Shown: positions 1 to 6,973 of the stretch, one piece after another
Layout of the letters: each line of letters opens with the position of its first letter
Numbering within the stretch: position 1 is the first letter of the stretch
Assembly: GCA_015233285.1 (NCBI GenBank)
Contig: JADFYA010000050.1
Coordinates: 1-14,041 of the forward strand
Length of the DNA stretch: 14,041 nt
Reading direction: 5' to 3'
Origin: Deltaproteobacteria bacterium
GTDB lineage: Bacteria > Desulfobacterota > JADFXK01
Translations under genes and position numbers: made by a program
Notes under the pieces: model-generated
Databases searched by the model: none
Seen by the model: only the letters and a program-made list of their open reading frames with translations
What the model was told of the DNA's origin: nothing

Positions 1-399
1 CATTACGAAAACATCCAGGGGTAACCCCCGGCTGACTTCGAGCATGTATTCAATCCCCGGCAGCCCCAGGACATTGGCGATCTCGTGGGGGTCGCAAAAA
101 ACTGCTGAAGTTCCGTGGGGTAACGCCGCCTTAGCCAGTTCCGGAGGCGCCAACATAGAACTTTCCAGGTGCAGATGGCCATCCATAAAGGCCGGGGCCA
201 GGAATTTGTCCTGCACATCAATGATCCGGTCGGCTTTATAATTGCCGAACCCGACCACCACCCCGTCATAAACGGCCAAATCAACCTGGTCCACTCGGCC
301 GGAAAAGACATTGACCAACCGGCCGCCACGGAATGCTAGATCTACCGGGCGGTCTCCCCGGGCGGCCTCTATTCGTCTATTGAGTGTTTCAGCGTCCAT
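1..399 (-). CDS. ade: Adenine deaminase, N-terminal part (cut by window edge)
   Basis: This gene runs off the left edge, and only the first 133 codons are present. The reading frame opens with ATG at 399, preceded by GGTGG four bases upstream as a ribosome binding site. Residues 73-81 read DGHLHLESS, the metal-binding HxH signature of the amidohydrolase superfamily in the form typical of adenine deaminase, with His75 and His77. Residues 103-110 read DPHEIANV, another hallmark of this family. The enzyme converts adenine to hypoxanthine and ammonia in the cytoplasm for purine salvage. The residues before 70 form the usual beta-rich N-terminal region (LAFRGGRLVNVFSG). The gene follows the TPR gene with a 52-base gap on the same strand, so co-transcription is possible. 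Identification is by motif recognition. The remaining active-site residues lie outside the window. Confidence 0.9.
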   Translation of the reverse strand, partial: MDAETLNRRIEAARGDRPVDLAFRGGRLVNVFSGRVDQVDLAVYDGVVVGFGNYKADRIIDVQDKFLAPAFMDGHLHLESSMLAPPELAKAALPHGTSAVFCDPHEIANVLGLPGIEYMLEVSRGLPLDVFVM

Positions 400-451
400 T
401 TATCCACCAAAAAACGAAACCTGCATGTTCTTACCGCAATATCGTGTTGGC

Positions 452-1171
452 TCACGATTTGGAGGCCCCACCATGGTCTTGATTGATCTGATTTATCTGC
501 TGACGGATCAGGTCAGCGTCTAATGAATCGGCTTGCGTTTTCAGCATTTCTTCATACATTTTGAGGGCCTCGGACCAGTTTCCGCCCTTTAACAAAACTC
601 GCGCCTTACTCAGCCGAGCCTGGTCTTTAACATAACTGTCCGGGACAGACGCAGCACGTTCGTAGTATTCGGCCGCATCCTTATATTTAGCCAGAGCCTC
701 ATAACAATACCCTAGACTGTTGTAGGCCAGGAGTCGAAAGTCGTTATCGTCGGATCCCACTTTGTTCAAAAAAATTTGATAATTCTCCGCCGCCCGGTCA
801 TAATTCTTCAGGTTGAATTGGACATTGCCCGCCTGAATTAAGGCCAGTGCAATAACCCGGGATCGGGGATAATCCTTCACCAACTGTTCAAATTTAGCTA
901 AAGCCTGTTTATAAACGGCTTCATCATTGCTCGGAAGGGCCTGCTCCAAGCCGGCGTTTCCTTCATTATATAGAACCATAGCCCGGTTATTCATCATATT
1001 CGTATAGCCTCTGACCACTAAGACCAGGGCCAGGACAACGACTATAACCGCAACTCCCACCATGGCCTTTTTCTGATGGAACGCTAAAAAGTCGATGGTT
1101 CTGGAAGTCAGAGTTTGAAACTCATCTGGGGCCTTAACCAGATCTTTTCGGGTGATCCTTTTCTTGATCAT
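452..1171 (-). CDS. Membrane-anchored tetratricopeptide repeat protein
   Basis: This is a 239-residue protein with a short basic cytoplasmic N-terminus (MIKKRITRKD), one hydrophobic membrane segment at about residues 36-54, and a C-terminal portion made of TPR-like helical pairs. The repeats fall at about 87-103, 109-140 (AGNVQFNLKNYDRAAENYQ), 149-174 (NSLGYCYEALAKYKDAAEYY) and 186-213. The layout matches YfgM-like inner-membrane TPR proteins, which project into the periplasm and bind other proteins. A partner cannot be told from sequence. I chose ATG at 1171 because GGGAG lies five bases upstream. An ATG at 1183 and a TTG at 1189 are also in frame but lack a well-spaced ribosome binding site. 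The stop is TGA. It lies between a ROK kinase gene and adenine deaminase on the same strand; nothing suggests a shared function. Confidence 0.85.
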   Translation of the reverse strand: MIKKRITRKDLVKAPDEFQTLTSRTIDFLAFHQKKAMVGVAVIVVVLALVLVVRGYTNMMNNRAMVLYNEGNAGLEQALPSNDEAVYKQALAKFEQLVKDYPRSRVIALALIQAGNVQFNLKNYDRAAENYQIFLNKVGSDDNDFRLLAYNSLGYCYEALAKYKDAAEYYERAASVPDSYVKDQARLSKARVLLKGGNWSEALKMYEEMLKTQADSLDADLIRQQINQINQDHGGASKS

Positions 1172-1270
1172 GAATACTCCCATCCTCAAAATTGACAGGT
1201 AAATCTCGGCTGGTGTTGCCCGCCTGAGCGTTTGTCATCACCGTTCTCAATACTCGGTGGTGAGACCGGA

Positions 1271-1297
1271 ATTATCAAAGAATTGCGGCCTGGTCAA
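1271..1297 (-). promoter_or_regulatory. Possible promoter of the TPR gene
   Basis: On the minus strand TTGACC (1297-1292) is followed after 15 bases by GATAAT (1276-1271). Both boxes are close to the sigma70 consensus, but the spacing is shorter than the preferred 16-18 bases. It lies 100 bases before the chosen TPR start, between the ROK and TPR genes, so the TPR and ade genes may have their own transcript. This is a pattern match only. Confidence 0.25.
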
Positions 1298-1324
1298 GCT
1301 TTTTATTGTTCCGGGGGATCCTGG

Positions 1325-2311
1325 TTAGTTCACCCGGTTACCAGGACGCTCACCTAAGTCAATGTGGCGCCAGGCCATTCGAGCGGCACCCAATGTACCG
1401 GCATCATCTCCTAAAATACCTTTCAGGAGTTTCAAGTTTTCTGGAGGCAAAATGTGAGATCGACGTTTGATCTCTTCCCGCATCGGCCCGATAAGCAGGT
1501 CGAAGGCACCGGCCATGCCACCGGAAAAAGCGATCATTTCCAGGCCCAGAAGATTGTACAGGTTAACCGCGGTCAAGCCCAAAACCTGACCAACGCGTTG
1601 AAAAACTTGGTTAGCCAGGGCATCTCCTTTAAACGCGGCCGTGGCTATTATTTCCGCAGTGAGCCGATCCCCATTTTCATTGATCAGGTTTTCCAGCACC
1701 GGACTGCCGCCTTGAGCTAACATTTCGGAGGCCATCCTGACAACACCGGTAGCCGAAGCAATCGTCTCAAGGCAACCCGTGTTGCCACAATTACATAACC
1801 ACCCTTCTGGATCTACAGTGATATGCCCGATCTCTCCCGCACAGCCAAACGGGCCGGACCAGACCCAGCCATCCAGAATCAGGCCCCCGCCGATTCCCGT
1901 GCCCAGGGTCATGACCAAAAAAGACTGGAAAGTGCGGCCAACACCCAGCCAGCCTTCTCCAAAGGCCGCCATGTTAGCGTCATTTTCCACCACGACCTGG
2001 TAGCCGGTCATTTCAGAGAGGCGCTCGGCCAGCGGCACGTTACGCCAACCAGTCAGATTGGGGGAGACCATGACCACTCCGGCCCTGGCATCGATGGCTC
2101 CGGCCACAGCCAGTCCCACCGCCCGAATCCGCCAACCTTGATCAGCCTGAATGAACGATGTCAGCTCATTAGCCAGGCGAGATATCACCGCATCCGGACC
2201 CTCATTGGCCCGGGTGGCGATCTTCCGGTGATCAAGGATCTGCCCTTCCCGGTCAATCACGGCTAACTTGATGTTAGTCCCGCCAACATCAATACCAAAA
2301 ACACATTCCAT
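1325..2311 (-). CDS. ROK-family sugar kinase (glucokinase-like)
   Basis: This 328-residue protein has the length and motif set of ROK-family sugar kinases, which phosphorylate glucose or related hexoses and amino sugars with ATP. The N-terminal phosphate-binding motif is DVGGTNIK at residues 8-15. The catalytic aspartate is Asp111 within ENDAN (109-113). GTGIGGG at 137-143 is the second nucleotide-binding segment. The sugar-binding and zinc motif follows as EIGH at 160-163 and CNCGNTGCLE at 173-182, giving His163, Cys173, Cys175 and Cys180 as zinc ligands with Glu182 near the sugar. There is no N-terminal helix-turn-helix, so this is a kinase rather than a ROK repressor. The start is ATG at 2311, with GGAG eleven bases upstream, a longer spacing than usual. 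The substrate cannot be fixed from sequence; glucokinase is the default guess. Stop is TAA. Confidence 0.9.
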   Translation of the reverse strand: MECVFGIDVGGTNIKLAVIDREGQILDHRKIATRANEGPDAVISRLANELTSFIQADQGWRIRAVGLAVAGAIDARAGVVMVSPNLTGWRNVPLAERLSEMTGYQVVVENDANMAAFGEGWLGVGRTFQSFLVMTLGTGIGGGLILDGWVWSGPFGCAGEIGHITVDPEGWLCNCGNTGCLETIASATGVVRMASEMLAQGGSPVLENLINENGDRLTAEIIATAAFKGDALANQVFQRVGQVLGLTAVNLYNLLGLEMIAFSGGMAGAFDLLIGPMREEIKRRSHILPPENLKLLKGILGDDAGTLGAARMAWRHIDLGERPGNRVN

Positions 2312-2351
2312 TGTCTGGGTGGCTCCACTGCTGGAAAAAATAGACGAAGAA

Positions 2352-2380
2352 ATTATGCCGTCGATCTGTCAGGTTACCAA
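2352..2380 (-). promoter_or_regulatory. Possible promoter of the ROK kinase gene
   Basis: On the minus strand TTGGTA (2380-2375) and CATAAT (2357-2352) are separated by exactly 17 bases. They match the sigma70 -35 and -10 consensus at four and five of six positions. A start site near 2345 would give a leader of about 34 bases before the ROK start. The hairpin at 2387-2405 lies just upstream of the -35 box. Confidence 0.4.
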
Positions 2381-2386
2381 ATTATT

Positions 2387-2405
2387 ATCCCCCTTAACGG
2401 GGGAT
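2387..2405 (-). terminator. Hairpin, possible terminator of the CheW-like gene
   Basis: ATCCCCC-TTAAC-GGGGGAT forms a perfect 7-bp stem with a 5-base loop. On the minus strand it is followed by AATAATTTGG, which is AU-rich but not a proper U-tract. It lies about 117 bases past the stop of the large CheW-like gene and just before the ROK promoter candidate, where a terminator would make sense. The hairpin itself is certain in sequence; the terminator role is weak. Confidence 0.35.
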
Positions 2406-2457
2406 GATAAACCAACTGATACAGATAAATCAAATACGTCATATCCGGTAGTTAATC

Positions 2458-2497
2458 ACCCCGTGCAGCCCCGCAGGGCCTGTCGGCAGACGGGATT
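2458..2497. repeat. GC-rich inverted-repeat segment in the 2312-2521 gap
   Basis: This stretch can form CAGCCC-CGCA-GGG(C)CTG and CCTGTC-GGCA-GACGGG (the latter with one G-T pair), two adjacent short hairpins that share bases. It resembles in style the GC-rich hairpin at 9147-9175 and the palindrome at 5238-5250, all in gaps between genes. It could be a REP-like element or a transcript-end structure. The rest of the 2312-2521 gap holds no open frame of note. Confidence 0.3.
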
Positions 2498-2521
2498 CCG
2501 AGGCGAAAAAACAATTTTACC

Positions 2522-5203
2522 TTACTCCAAGGAGAAGATTTTTTTCACATCGATAAGCGGCACTTCCTCGTTATTGTCAAGTTTGACTTTGCCGGAGATA
2601 ATCTGGTTGACGGTCGCAAATTCCCCTGAGATAACTTTGTATCGCATGGAATCGGGCTCCTGCCAAATAAACAAAGCTCGATACTGGCCTTCATGCATCA
2701 GGAAAACAATCCCATTAACCCTGGTCATGTCATTTGGATCAAAGTCAGCGATCAAACCTTCCGGAATAATCACCCGAGGAATAACCAAATCCTTTAATTC
2801 GGCTTTGCTCATTTCAGCGATGGGACCGATGAAGTCTTTGTTTAGATTTCCAAACAACGGTTTGATATCTTTTAACATGATATAATCGCGAGCCGACAGG
2901 GTCTTGGCCTTGCCTGGGGATATTTTCACCTCTCGAATAAATGATTCTGCAGGCAAGGCAAATATTCCCGTCCCCAGCGCGGCCAGACGAACCTCAGCCG
3001 GAAACCCGGTCGGCTCTTTGGCCACAGATTTTTCGGCAACTTGTCCGCCATCCAAATCGCTGGGGCGGTTTTCTTCCCCCTCCAGGATAAAATCGAGACT
3101 ACTTTCGGAAGAATATGGTGGTCCAAGTCGTTTGTCGGTTTCCGTCACATCATCATGTCCCTGGTAGCCTGGGGATAATGGGTCATCGGACAACTTTGAG
3201 TCAAACAGGGGCGGAGGAAAGGAAAAGCCTGAATTATCCAGCGGCAGATCTTCCTTGACCCGGTCCAGGTACTCGGCCATGGCTTTAATGGGATCATATA
3301 GGCTGTATACATACCGTCCCAAGGACAGCAGCCGATCTTGATCCGGGATATCCGCGGGCACTACCCCAGCAACCGGAGTTGCCGCTGGTACCGAGGCACA
3401 CACCTGGGTTCCGGCCTGCATGGCAAAAACAGCTTTAGGCAAGCGCTCGATCAGTTCCCCGACCAGGTATATGGCGGAAGCAATCTCAGTTTGTGTTTTT
3501 TCCAGGTAGGAATACAGTTTTCTCAACTGAGGCGCGGCGCCCAGCTTTTCTTTAAGCGGTTCCAATCGACCGATGTTTTTTTCAAGTTGTTGAAAACCAG
3601 CTTGCAAAGAGATGACTACGTCCTCTATGGAATCCGAAGTAATATGTGTGGCCGGCATGGCGCCTCCAGCCCCAAGAATGGGAGGTTCGGACGGTTTCAC
3701 TTCTTTTCGCCTGGCCGGTTTGACCGGCGGAGACTCTTTTTGTATGAGGAGTTCTTGCACCACCGGGGTAACCGGGCGAATAATTTCAGGGCTAATTTCC
3801 TCCTCCAGCCTCATTTCCACGACGGTGGGTTCAGGCGGGACGGCCCCAAAAGCCGGAGGTTCTTCAACTGCCATGGGGTCGATGACTGCAGACGGAGAAG
3901 GTAACTCGGGTTCCGGCGGCGGCCCAGGTTGTTGAGCAATTAGCGGACTTTGCTCCAATATGAGAGTCACATTAACTAACGACACGGGCTCTTCAGGAGG
4001 TATGGGGACCTCATCCGCCATAGGCAGTAATTGCGGGGGTGGTAATTCTGATTCAAGTTCTTGAAGAAAATCAAATGGTTCCATACCGGAATCGGTATCA
4101 GTCTTAGGTTCCGGAAAAGAAGCCTGAGGTTCTCCCTCATCAAAGACCATTTCAAGCCCCATGGGCATCTCTGCCGGCGGTTCGGTCGATTCCTGAAACG
4201 CTGGACGGGACGGGGTAGGCATGTCGAACGGTGTCTGGTCGAAGTCCTTTTCTTGGACATCTAGCTGAAGCGACGGCAGTTCTTCTGCAATTTCTCCAAC
4301 AGCTACTTCCAACCCAGCCGCAGCCTGACGCGGAATCACCTGGGGGCGGGCCTCCGGCGTAACTTTGGCCGGCCCGGCTGGTTTTACCTGGCTAGGCTCC
4401 GGCATGGCCGCTCTTCTTTTTTGGATTTGATCCGCCTCCAGCTTGACTTTCCGGAATTGTCTGGAGAGCTTGTTAACTCTTTTTATTATTTCCTCATCAG
4501 ATATTTTCTCCCTGGTCAAGGTTTCCAATTCCTGAAGTGCGCTACGGAGAAATTGGATGGCGGAGACAGGAGTTTCAGCCCCCGTTGCTTTCAGAAAGCT
4601 CAAAACATTGATGATCATTTTCAGGACATTAAAAATATCTTGTCTGGCCGATAAGGGATCCTTCAGCAGGCGGGCTTGCGTTAAGGACTTGGAGATATTC
4701 TCCGGACTGATCTCCCACTCCAGACTGAGCAGACAAGCCTTGAGTTCTTCCAACGAGATGGCCTTGGGTCTTGTTTTTTTGGCCGGCGTCACCTGTGGGG
4801 CATCAGTCACTAGAGGTGCCGCCGCAACTATTTTGGGTGGTGCAATCGGCTGCGCTTCAGGTGGCCCGGGGGGTTGGGGCGGAGTGAGTTGTGCCGGAAT
4901 AAAGAGAGTATCAATGGCTCGATCAATTTGTTCTTCAAGACTGAGTGGTGATGGCGATACCTCGGCGGCGGCTCCTTGTTGGGATTCCGGCCGGCCGGTT
5001 TTAGAGTCTGGTTTCCCGTATTCTTTGACCTTAGCCATTCTTCCGGATGCAGTAGAATCGAAGTCCGGCTTTTTATCTGAGACCAATTCAGCTTCCAGGT
5101 CGATACCACCGACCGGGACAAAAAGACGGTCGATGGCGTTCTCTATGTCTTTTTCCATGGCCTCCAGATCAAAGCCTTCTGGGGTAGTTCGATCTTTGGT
5201 CAT
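2522..5203 (-). CDS. Large proline-rich acidic protein with C-terminal CheW-like domain
   Basis: This 893-residue cytoplasmic protein has no signal peptide or membrane segment. Two short N-terminal copies of the motif DIENAIDRLFVP (19-30) and QIDRAIDTLFIP (92-103) are separated by a polar linker. A helical domain follows at about 148-265, starting SLEELKACLLSLEWEISPENI. Residues 268-515 are rich in Pro and Glu and probably disordered. A second helical domain spans about 523-655. Residues 737-893 read as a divergent CheW-like fold: IFALPAESFIREVKIS near the start, GIVFLMHEGQYRALFIW in the middle and SGKVKLDNNEEVPLIDVKKIF at the end match the strand pattern of CheW. I infer a scaffold that docks to a chemosensory array or kinase. 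It lies 236 bases downstream of mglA on the same strand. The start is ATG at 5203; GTGAG lies six bases upstream. The CheW assignment is by eye and needs a profile search. Confidence 0.75.
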   Translation of the reverse strand: MTKDRTTPEGFDLEAMEKDIENAIDRLFVPVGGIDLEAELVSDKKPDFDSTASGRMAKVKEYGKPDSKTGRPESQQGAAAEVSPSPLSLEEQIDRAIDTLFIPAQLTPPQPPGPPEAQPIAPPKIVAAAPLVTDAPQVTPAKKTRPKAISLEELKACLLSLEWEISPENISKSLTQARLLKDPLSARQDIFNVLKMIINVLSFLKATGAETPVSAIQFLRSALQELETLTREKISDEEIIKRVNKLSRQFRKVKLEADQIQKRRAAMPEPSQVKPAGPAKVTPEARPQVIPRQAAAGLEVAVGEIAEELPSLQLDVQEKDFDQTPFDMPTPSRPAFQESTEPPAEMPMGLEMVFDEGEPQASFPEPKTDTDSGMEPFDFLQELESELPPPQLLPMADEVPIPPEEPVSLVNVTLILEQSPLIAQQPGPPPEPELPSPSAVIDPMAVEEPPAFGAVPPEPTVVEMRLEEEISPEIIRPVTPVVQELLIQKESPPVKPARRKEVKPSEPPILGAGGAMPATHITSDSIEDVVISLQAGFQQLEKNIGRLEPLKEKLGAAPQLRKLYSYLEKTQTEIASAIYLVGELIERLPKAVFAMQAGTQVCASVPAATPVAGVVPADIPDQDRLLSLGRYVYSLYDPIKAMAEYLDRVKEDLPLDNSGFSFPPPLFDSKLSDDPLSPGYQGHDDVTETDKRLGPPYSSESSLDFILEGEENRPSDLDGGQVAEKSVAKEPTGFPAEVRLAALGTGIFALPAESFIREVKISPGKAKTLSARDYIMLKDIKPLFGNLNKDFIGPIAEMSKAELKDLVIPRVIIPEGLIADFDPNDMTRVNGIVFLMHEGQYRALFIWQEPDSMRYKVISGEFATVNQIISGKVKLDNNEEVPLIDVKKIFSLE

Positions 5204-5237
5204 AATTTCTCACTTTTTGGAGGCATTGTCATTTGCC

Positions 5238-5250
5238 AGGCAGGCTGCCT
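5238..5250. repeat. 13-bp palindrome upstream of the CheW-like gene
   Basis: AGGCAG-G-CTGCCT is a perfect 6-bp inverted repeat about a single central base, 35 bases before the start codon of the large CheW-like gene. Its position would suit an operator, or it may be a small interspersed GC-rich repeat. The single-base centre makes it a poor RNA hairpin as written. Confidence 0.35.
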
Positions 5251-5330
5251 TAGACTATTAAAATAAATAATTAGATCATCTCAAGCGATTAGTTGCAGGA
5301 AAACATTCGAGTTTGGTACCGGGACGCAAA

Positions 5331-5350
5331 TCGACGGAATTCGATGGAAT
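5331..5350. repeat. Tandem 10-bp direct repeat
   Basis: TCGACGGAAT is followed directly by TCGATGGAAT, two copies differing at one base. They lie in the 236-base gap between mglA and the CheW-like gene, about 130 bases before the latter's start. Helical spacing of one turn would fit a protein-binding site, but two short copies may be chance. Confidence 0.3.
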
Positions 5351-5405
5351 TGGCAACAGCGCCCCAGTTAACAGATTGCGACTGGATTTTCCGAGCCAAC
5401 CACTT

Positions 5406-5437
5406 CAACCGGGCCGCACCCTTGGCCGGCCGGGTTG
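5406..5437 (-). terminator. Stem-loop just after mglA
   Basis: CAACCGGGCC (5406-5415) and GGCCGGGTTG (5428-5437) are inverted repeats with one mismatch in ten and a 12-base loop. The structure begins three bases after the mglA stop on the minus strand. There is no U-tract after it, so it is not a standard intrinsic terminator. It could stabilise the transcript end or support factor-dependent termination. Confidence 0.35.
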
Positions 5438-5439
5438 AC

Positions 5440-6051
5440 CTAACGCTTTAGCAGTTTTTCATGAACTTGTTTTACGGTGATTTTGCTTATTTCTCTTAAT
5501 GTCTCAAACACCCCGGTTCCTTTGATGGCACTGCCCGGAAAAGACGGAACATGCAACTGACTATTCAAGTCTTCGTCAAGTTCTTCAATGGTCATAAGAG
5601 GGATCTCGCCATCGGCCAAGTCCCTTTTGTTATATTGTAGAACTAAAGGAATCCGGGTCATATCCAGGTTTTCGCCTTTGAGATTTTCCTCTAAGTTGGC
5701 CAGGCTTTCTAAATTGTTGGCCCGCCTGACTCGTAGGGAGTCTGCCACGAAAACCACCCCATCAACACCCTTTAACACTAGTTTCCGACTGGCATTATAC
5801 ATTACTTGCCCGGGAACAGTGTAAAGCTGGATTTTAATACTCATGTTGTGGATTGATCCCAAGGACAGGGGAAGGAAATCGAAAAAAAGTGTCCGATCAC
5901 CTTTAGTATCGATGGATACCATTTTCCCCCGGACATTTTCGGTCATGGCCTTGTGAATATACAGAAGGTTGGTGGTCTTGCCGCCTCTTCCGGGACCATA
6001 ATAGACTATCTTGCACTGAATTTCTCTTTTGCTGAAATCGATAAAGGCCAT
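5440..6051 (-). CDS. mglA: MglA-like Ras-family GTPase
   Basis: This 203-residue protein aligns by memory with Myxococcus MglA along nearly its whole length (about 195 residues). The P-loop is GPGRGGKTT at 19-27. Switch I includes DRTLFFDFLPL at 52-62, with Arg53 at the position of the catalytic arginine of this family. Switch II starts YTVPGQVMYNASRK, with Gln82 after PG. The guanine-specificity motif NKRD is at 141-144 and SAIKG at 174-178. MglA-type GTPases cycle between GTP and GDP under an MglB partner and set a leading cell pole, recruiting motility or polar proteins. The mglB-like gene lies directly upstream with a 4-base gap, so the two are almost surely co-translated. A GAGAG sequence within the end of mglB is a plausible ribosome binding site. 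Stop is TAG. The family call is firm; the process it controls here is not shown. Confidence 0.93.
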   Translation of the reverse strand: MAFIDFSKREIQCKIVYYGPGRGGKTTNLLYIHKAMTENVRGKMVSIDTKGDRTLFFDFLPLSLGSIHNMSIKIQLYTVPGQVMYNASRKLVLKGVDGVVFVADSLRVRRANNLESLANLEENLKGENLDMTRIPLVLQYNKRDLADGEIPLMTIEELDEDLNSQLHVPSFPGSAIKGTGVFETLREISKITVKQVHEKLLKR

Positions 6052-6055
6052 TTTT

Positions 6056-6493
6056 TCAGCTCTCTACTCTTTGAAGTATTTCCTGGAGTTTTTTGATCGT
6101 CTTCTCCACTTTCAACCGGATTAACCCCAGGGAGACTTCTTTACCAAATAGGGTAATCAAGATGTAGTTCTCGCCCACACTGGTGAAGTGGATATTCTCA
6201 TGACGGCCCTTGTGAAAAAGCAGGGAGAACTCTTCCTCTCCGATAATTCTAGCAATTTCAGCAGTTGCCCCAAAGTTGGCGGCAGACAAAGCGGCCAGCG
6301 AGACGACGTCCAACGTCATGGGATTTCCGCAGTTAACGATCAGATTAGCCGCCCGGTCAATCAGCAAGACGCAATCAGCGCCCTCGCGGACAAGATTTTC
6401 GCTGATGCACTTGTACATTTCTTCAATATCTCTTTTAGATAAGACCAGATCCACGTTTCCCTCCGGGGTAAGACGGTCCCGATATATTGGCAT
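6056..6493 (-). CDS. mglB: Roadblock/LC7 protein, MglB-like GAP partner
   Basis: This 145-residue protein contains a roadblock/LC7 fold at about residues 22-118. The family-like stretches are DCVLLIDRAANLIVNCGNP (40-58), DVVSLAALSAANFGATAEIAR (62-82), IGEEEFSLLFHKG (84-96) and SLGLIRLKVEKTIKKL (121-136). These correspond closely to MglB, which in Myxococcus acts as a dimer to stimulate GTP hydrolysis by MglA and marks the lagging pole. ATG at 6493 is the only possible start: the frame has a stop at 6545-6547 and no other start codon before it. There is no clear Shine-Dalgarno sequence upstream. The C-terminus stops soon after the core fold and lacks the longer tail of Myxococcus MglB. A promoter lies about 43 bases before the start. 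Confidence 0.9.
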   Translation of the reverse strand: MPIYRDRLTPEGNVDLVLSKRDIEEMYKCISENLVREGADCVLLIDRAANLIVNCGNPMTLDVVSLAALSAANFGATAEIARIIGEEEFSLLFHKGRHENIHFTSVGENYILITLFGKEVSLGLIRLKVEKTIKKLQEILQRVES

Positions 6494-6543
6494 TGAATCA
6501 TATTTGTTTGCAGTTTGGCCGCGGCAGGTCCAACTTGGCTTAA

Positions 6544-6572
6544 ATTATCATAACAGGTTGACTCTTCGTCAA
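6544..6572 (-). promoter_or_regulatory. Sigma70-type promoter for mglB-mglA
   Basis: On the minus strand TTGACG (6572-6567) and GATAAT (6549-6544) each match the consensus at five of six positions and are separated by exactly 17 bases. A start near 6536 gives a leader of about 43 bases. The -35 box is also one arm of the inverted repeat TTGAC-GAAGA-GTCAA (6558-6572), which could be an operator where a bound regulator would block RNA polymerase. Confidence 0.55.
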
Positions 6573-6651
6573 AATATAGCCTGCCGACCCTGACGGACGC
6601 ATTGATGATATTGACGTTTGGTCTATCAATAACGTTTTGCAATTCTACCAT

Positions 6652-6973
6652 GAAAAGTCAACATGTCAATCATAAAGATTCAATCCCTGCCGATTTAAAA
6701 TGACTAATCACCCAAAGTCATCTTGGGTCTATTTAGACATCGCAAATATCAAGGAAGGCCGGCCGGCAGTAAAATAATATAATTTGAACCGTTATAATCG
6801 GCACGGTTATGATGACATGGCTGCCGGTTACTCGGTGCTTGTCGTCTGTGACCGGTAACCGGTAACAAGCAATCAGCAATCAGCAGGTATTCGCGGAAGC
6901 GTCGGTTATGGCCGTGCCTAAGGATATCTGCCGGTCATGGATGATTTCAAAAAGGCCCGGCTACGATTGCCCC
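6652..6973. other. 322-base intergenic region rich in inverted repeats
   Basis: No coding frame is evident between the mglB promoter region and the end of rel. The segment holds AACCGT/ACGGTT (6787-6792, 6803-6808); GGCACGG near 6800 with its complement CCGTGCC at 6912-6918; and two crossing inverted repeats, CCGGTTAC (6824-6831) with GTAACCGG (6855-6862) and GCTTGT (6837-6842) with ACAAGC (6865-6870). A GC palindrome, GCCGGCCGGC, lies at 6758-6767. Short direct repeats (ACCGGTA twice at 6851-6864, AATCAGC twice at 6871-6884) are also present. Past the rel stop on the minus strand, GCCGGGCC is followed by TTTTTG, but I find no convincing stem for a terminator. Confidence 0.5.
6824..6870. repeat. 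Two interleaved inverted repeats (pseudoknot-like order)
   Basis: Arms occur in the order A, B, A', B': CCGGTTAC (6824-6831), GCTTGT (6837-6842), GTAACCGG (6855-6862), ACAAGC (6865-6870). All pairings are perfect (8 and 6 bp). In RNA this order would allow either an H-type pseudoknot or two mutually exclusive hairpins. Which strand is transcribed is unknown; as the tail of the rel transcript it would be on the minus strand. Confidence 0.45.

Noticed and set aside
2268..2885. 205-codon plus-strand open frame across the ROK-scaffold gap
   Set aside because: It is opposite the 3' end of the CheW-like gene and the 5' end of the ROK gene, has no ribosome binding site and no recognisable family.
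6361..6651. 96-codon minus-strand open frame overlapping the start of mglB
   Set aside because: It is in a different frame from mglB, covers its promoter, and its last half is an out-of-frame reading of mglB codons. The mglB frame has clear family similarity, so this one is a shadow.
6871..6884. AATCAGCAATCAGC as the start of a CRISPR or tandem repeat array
   Set aside because: Only two 7-base copies are present, without spacers or longer repeats.
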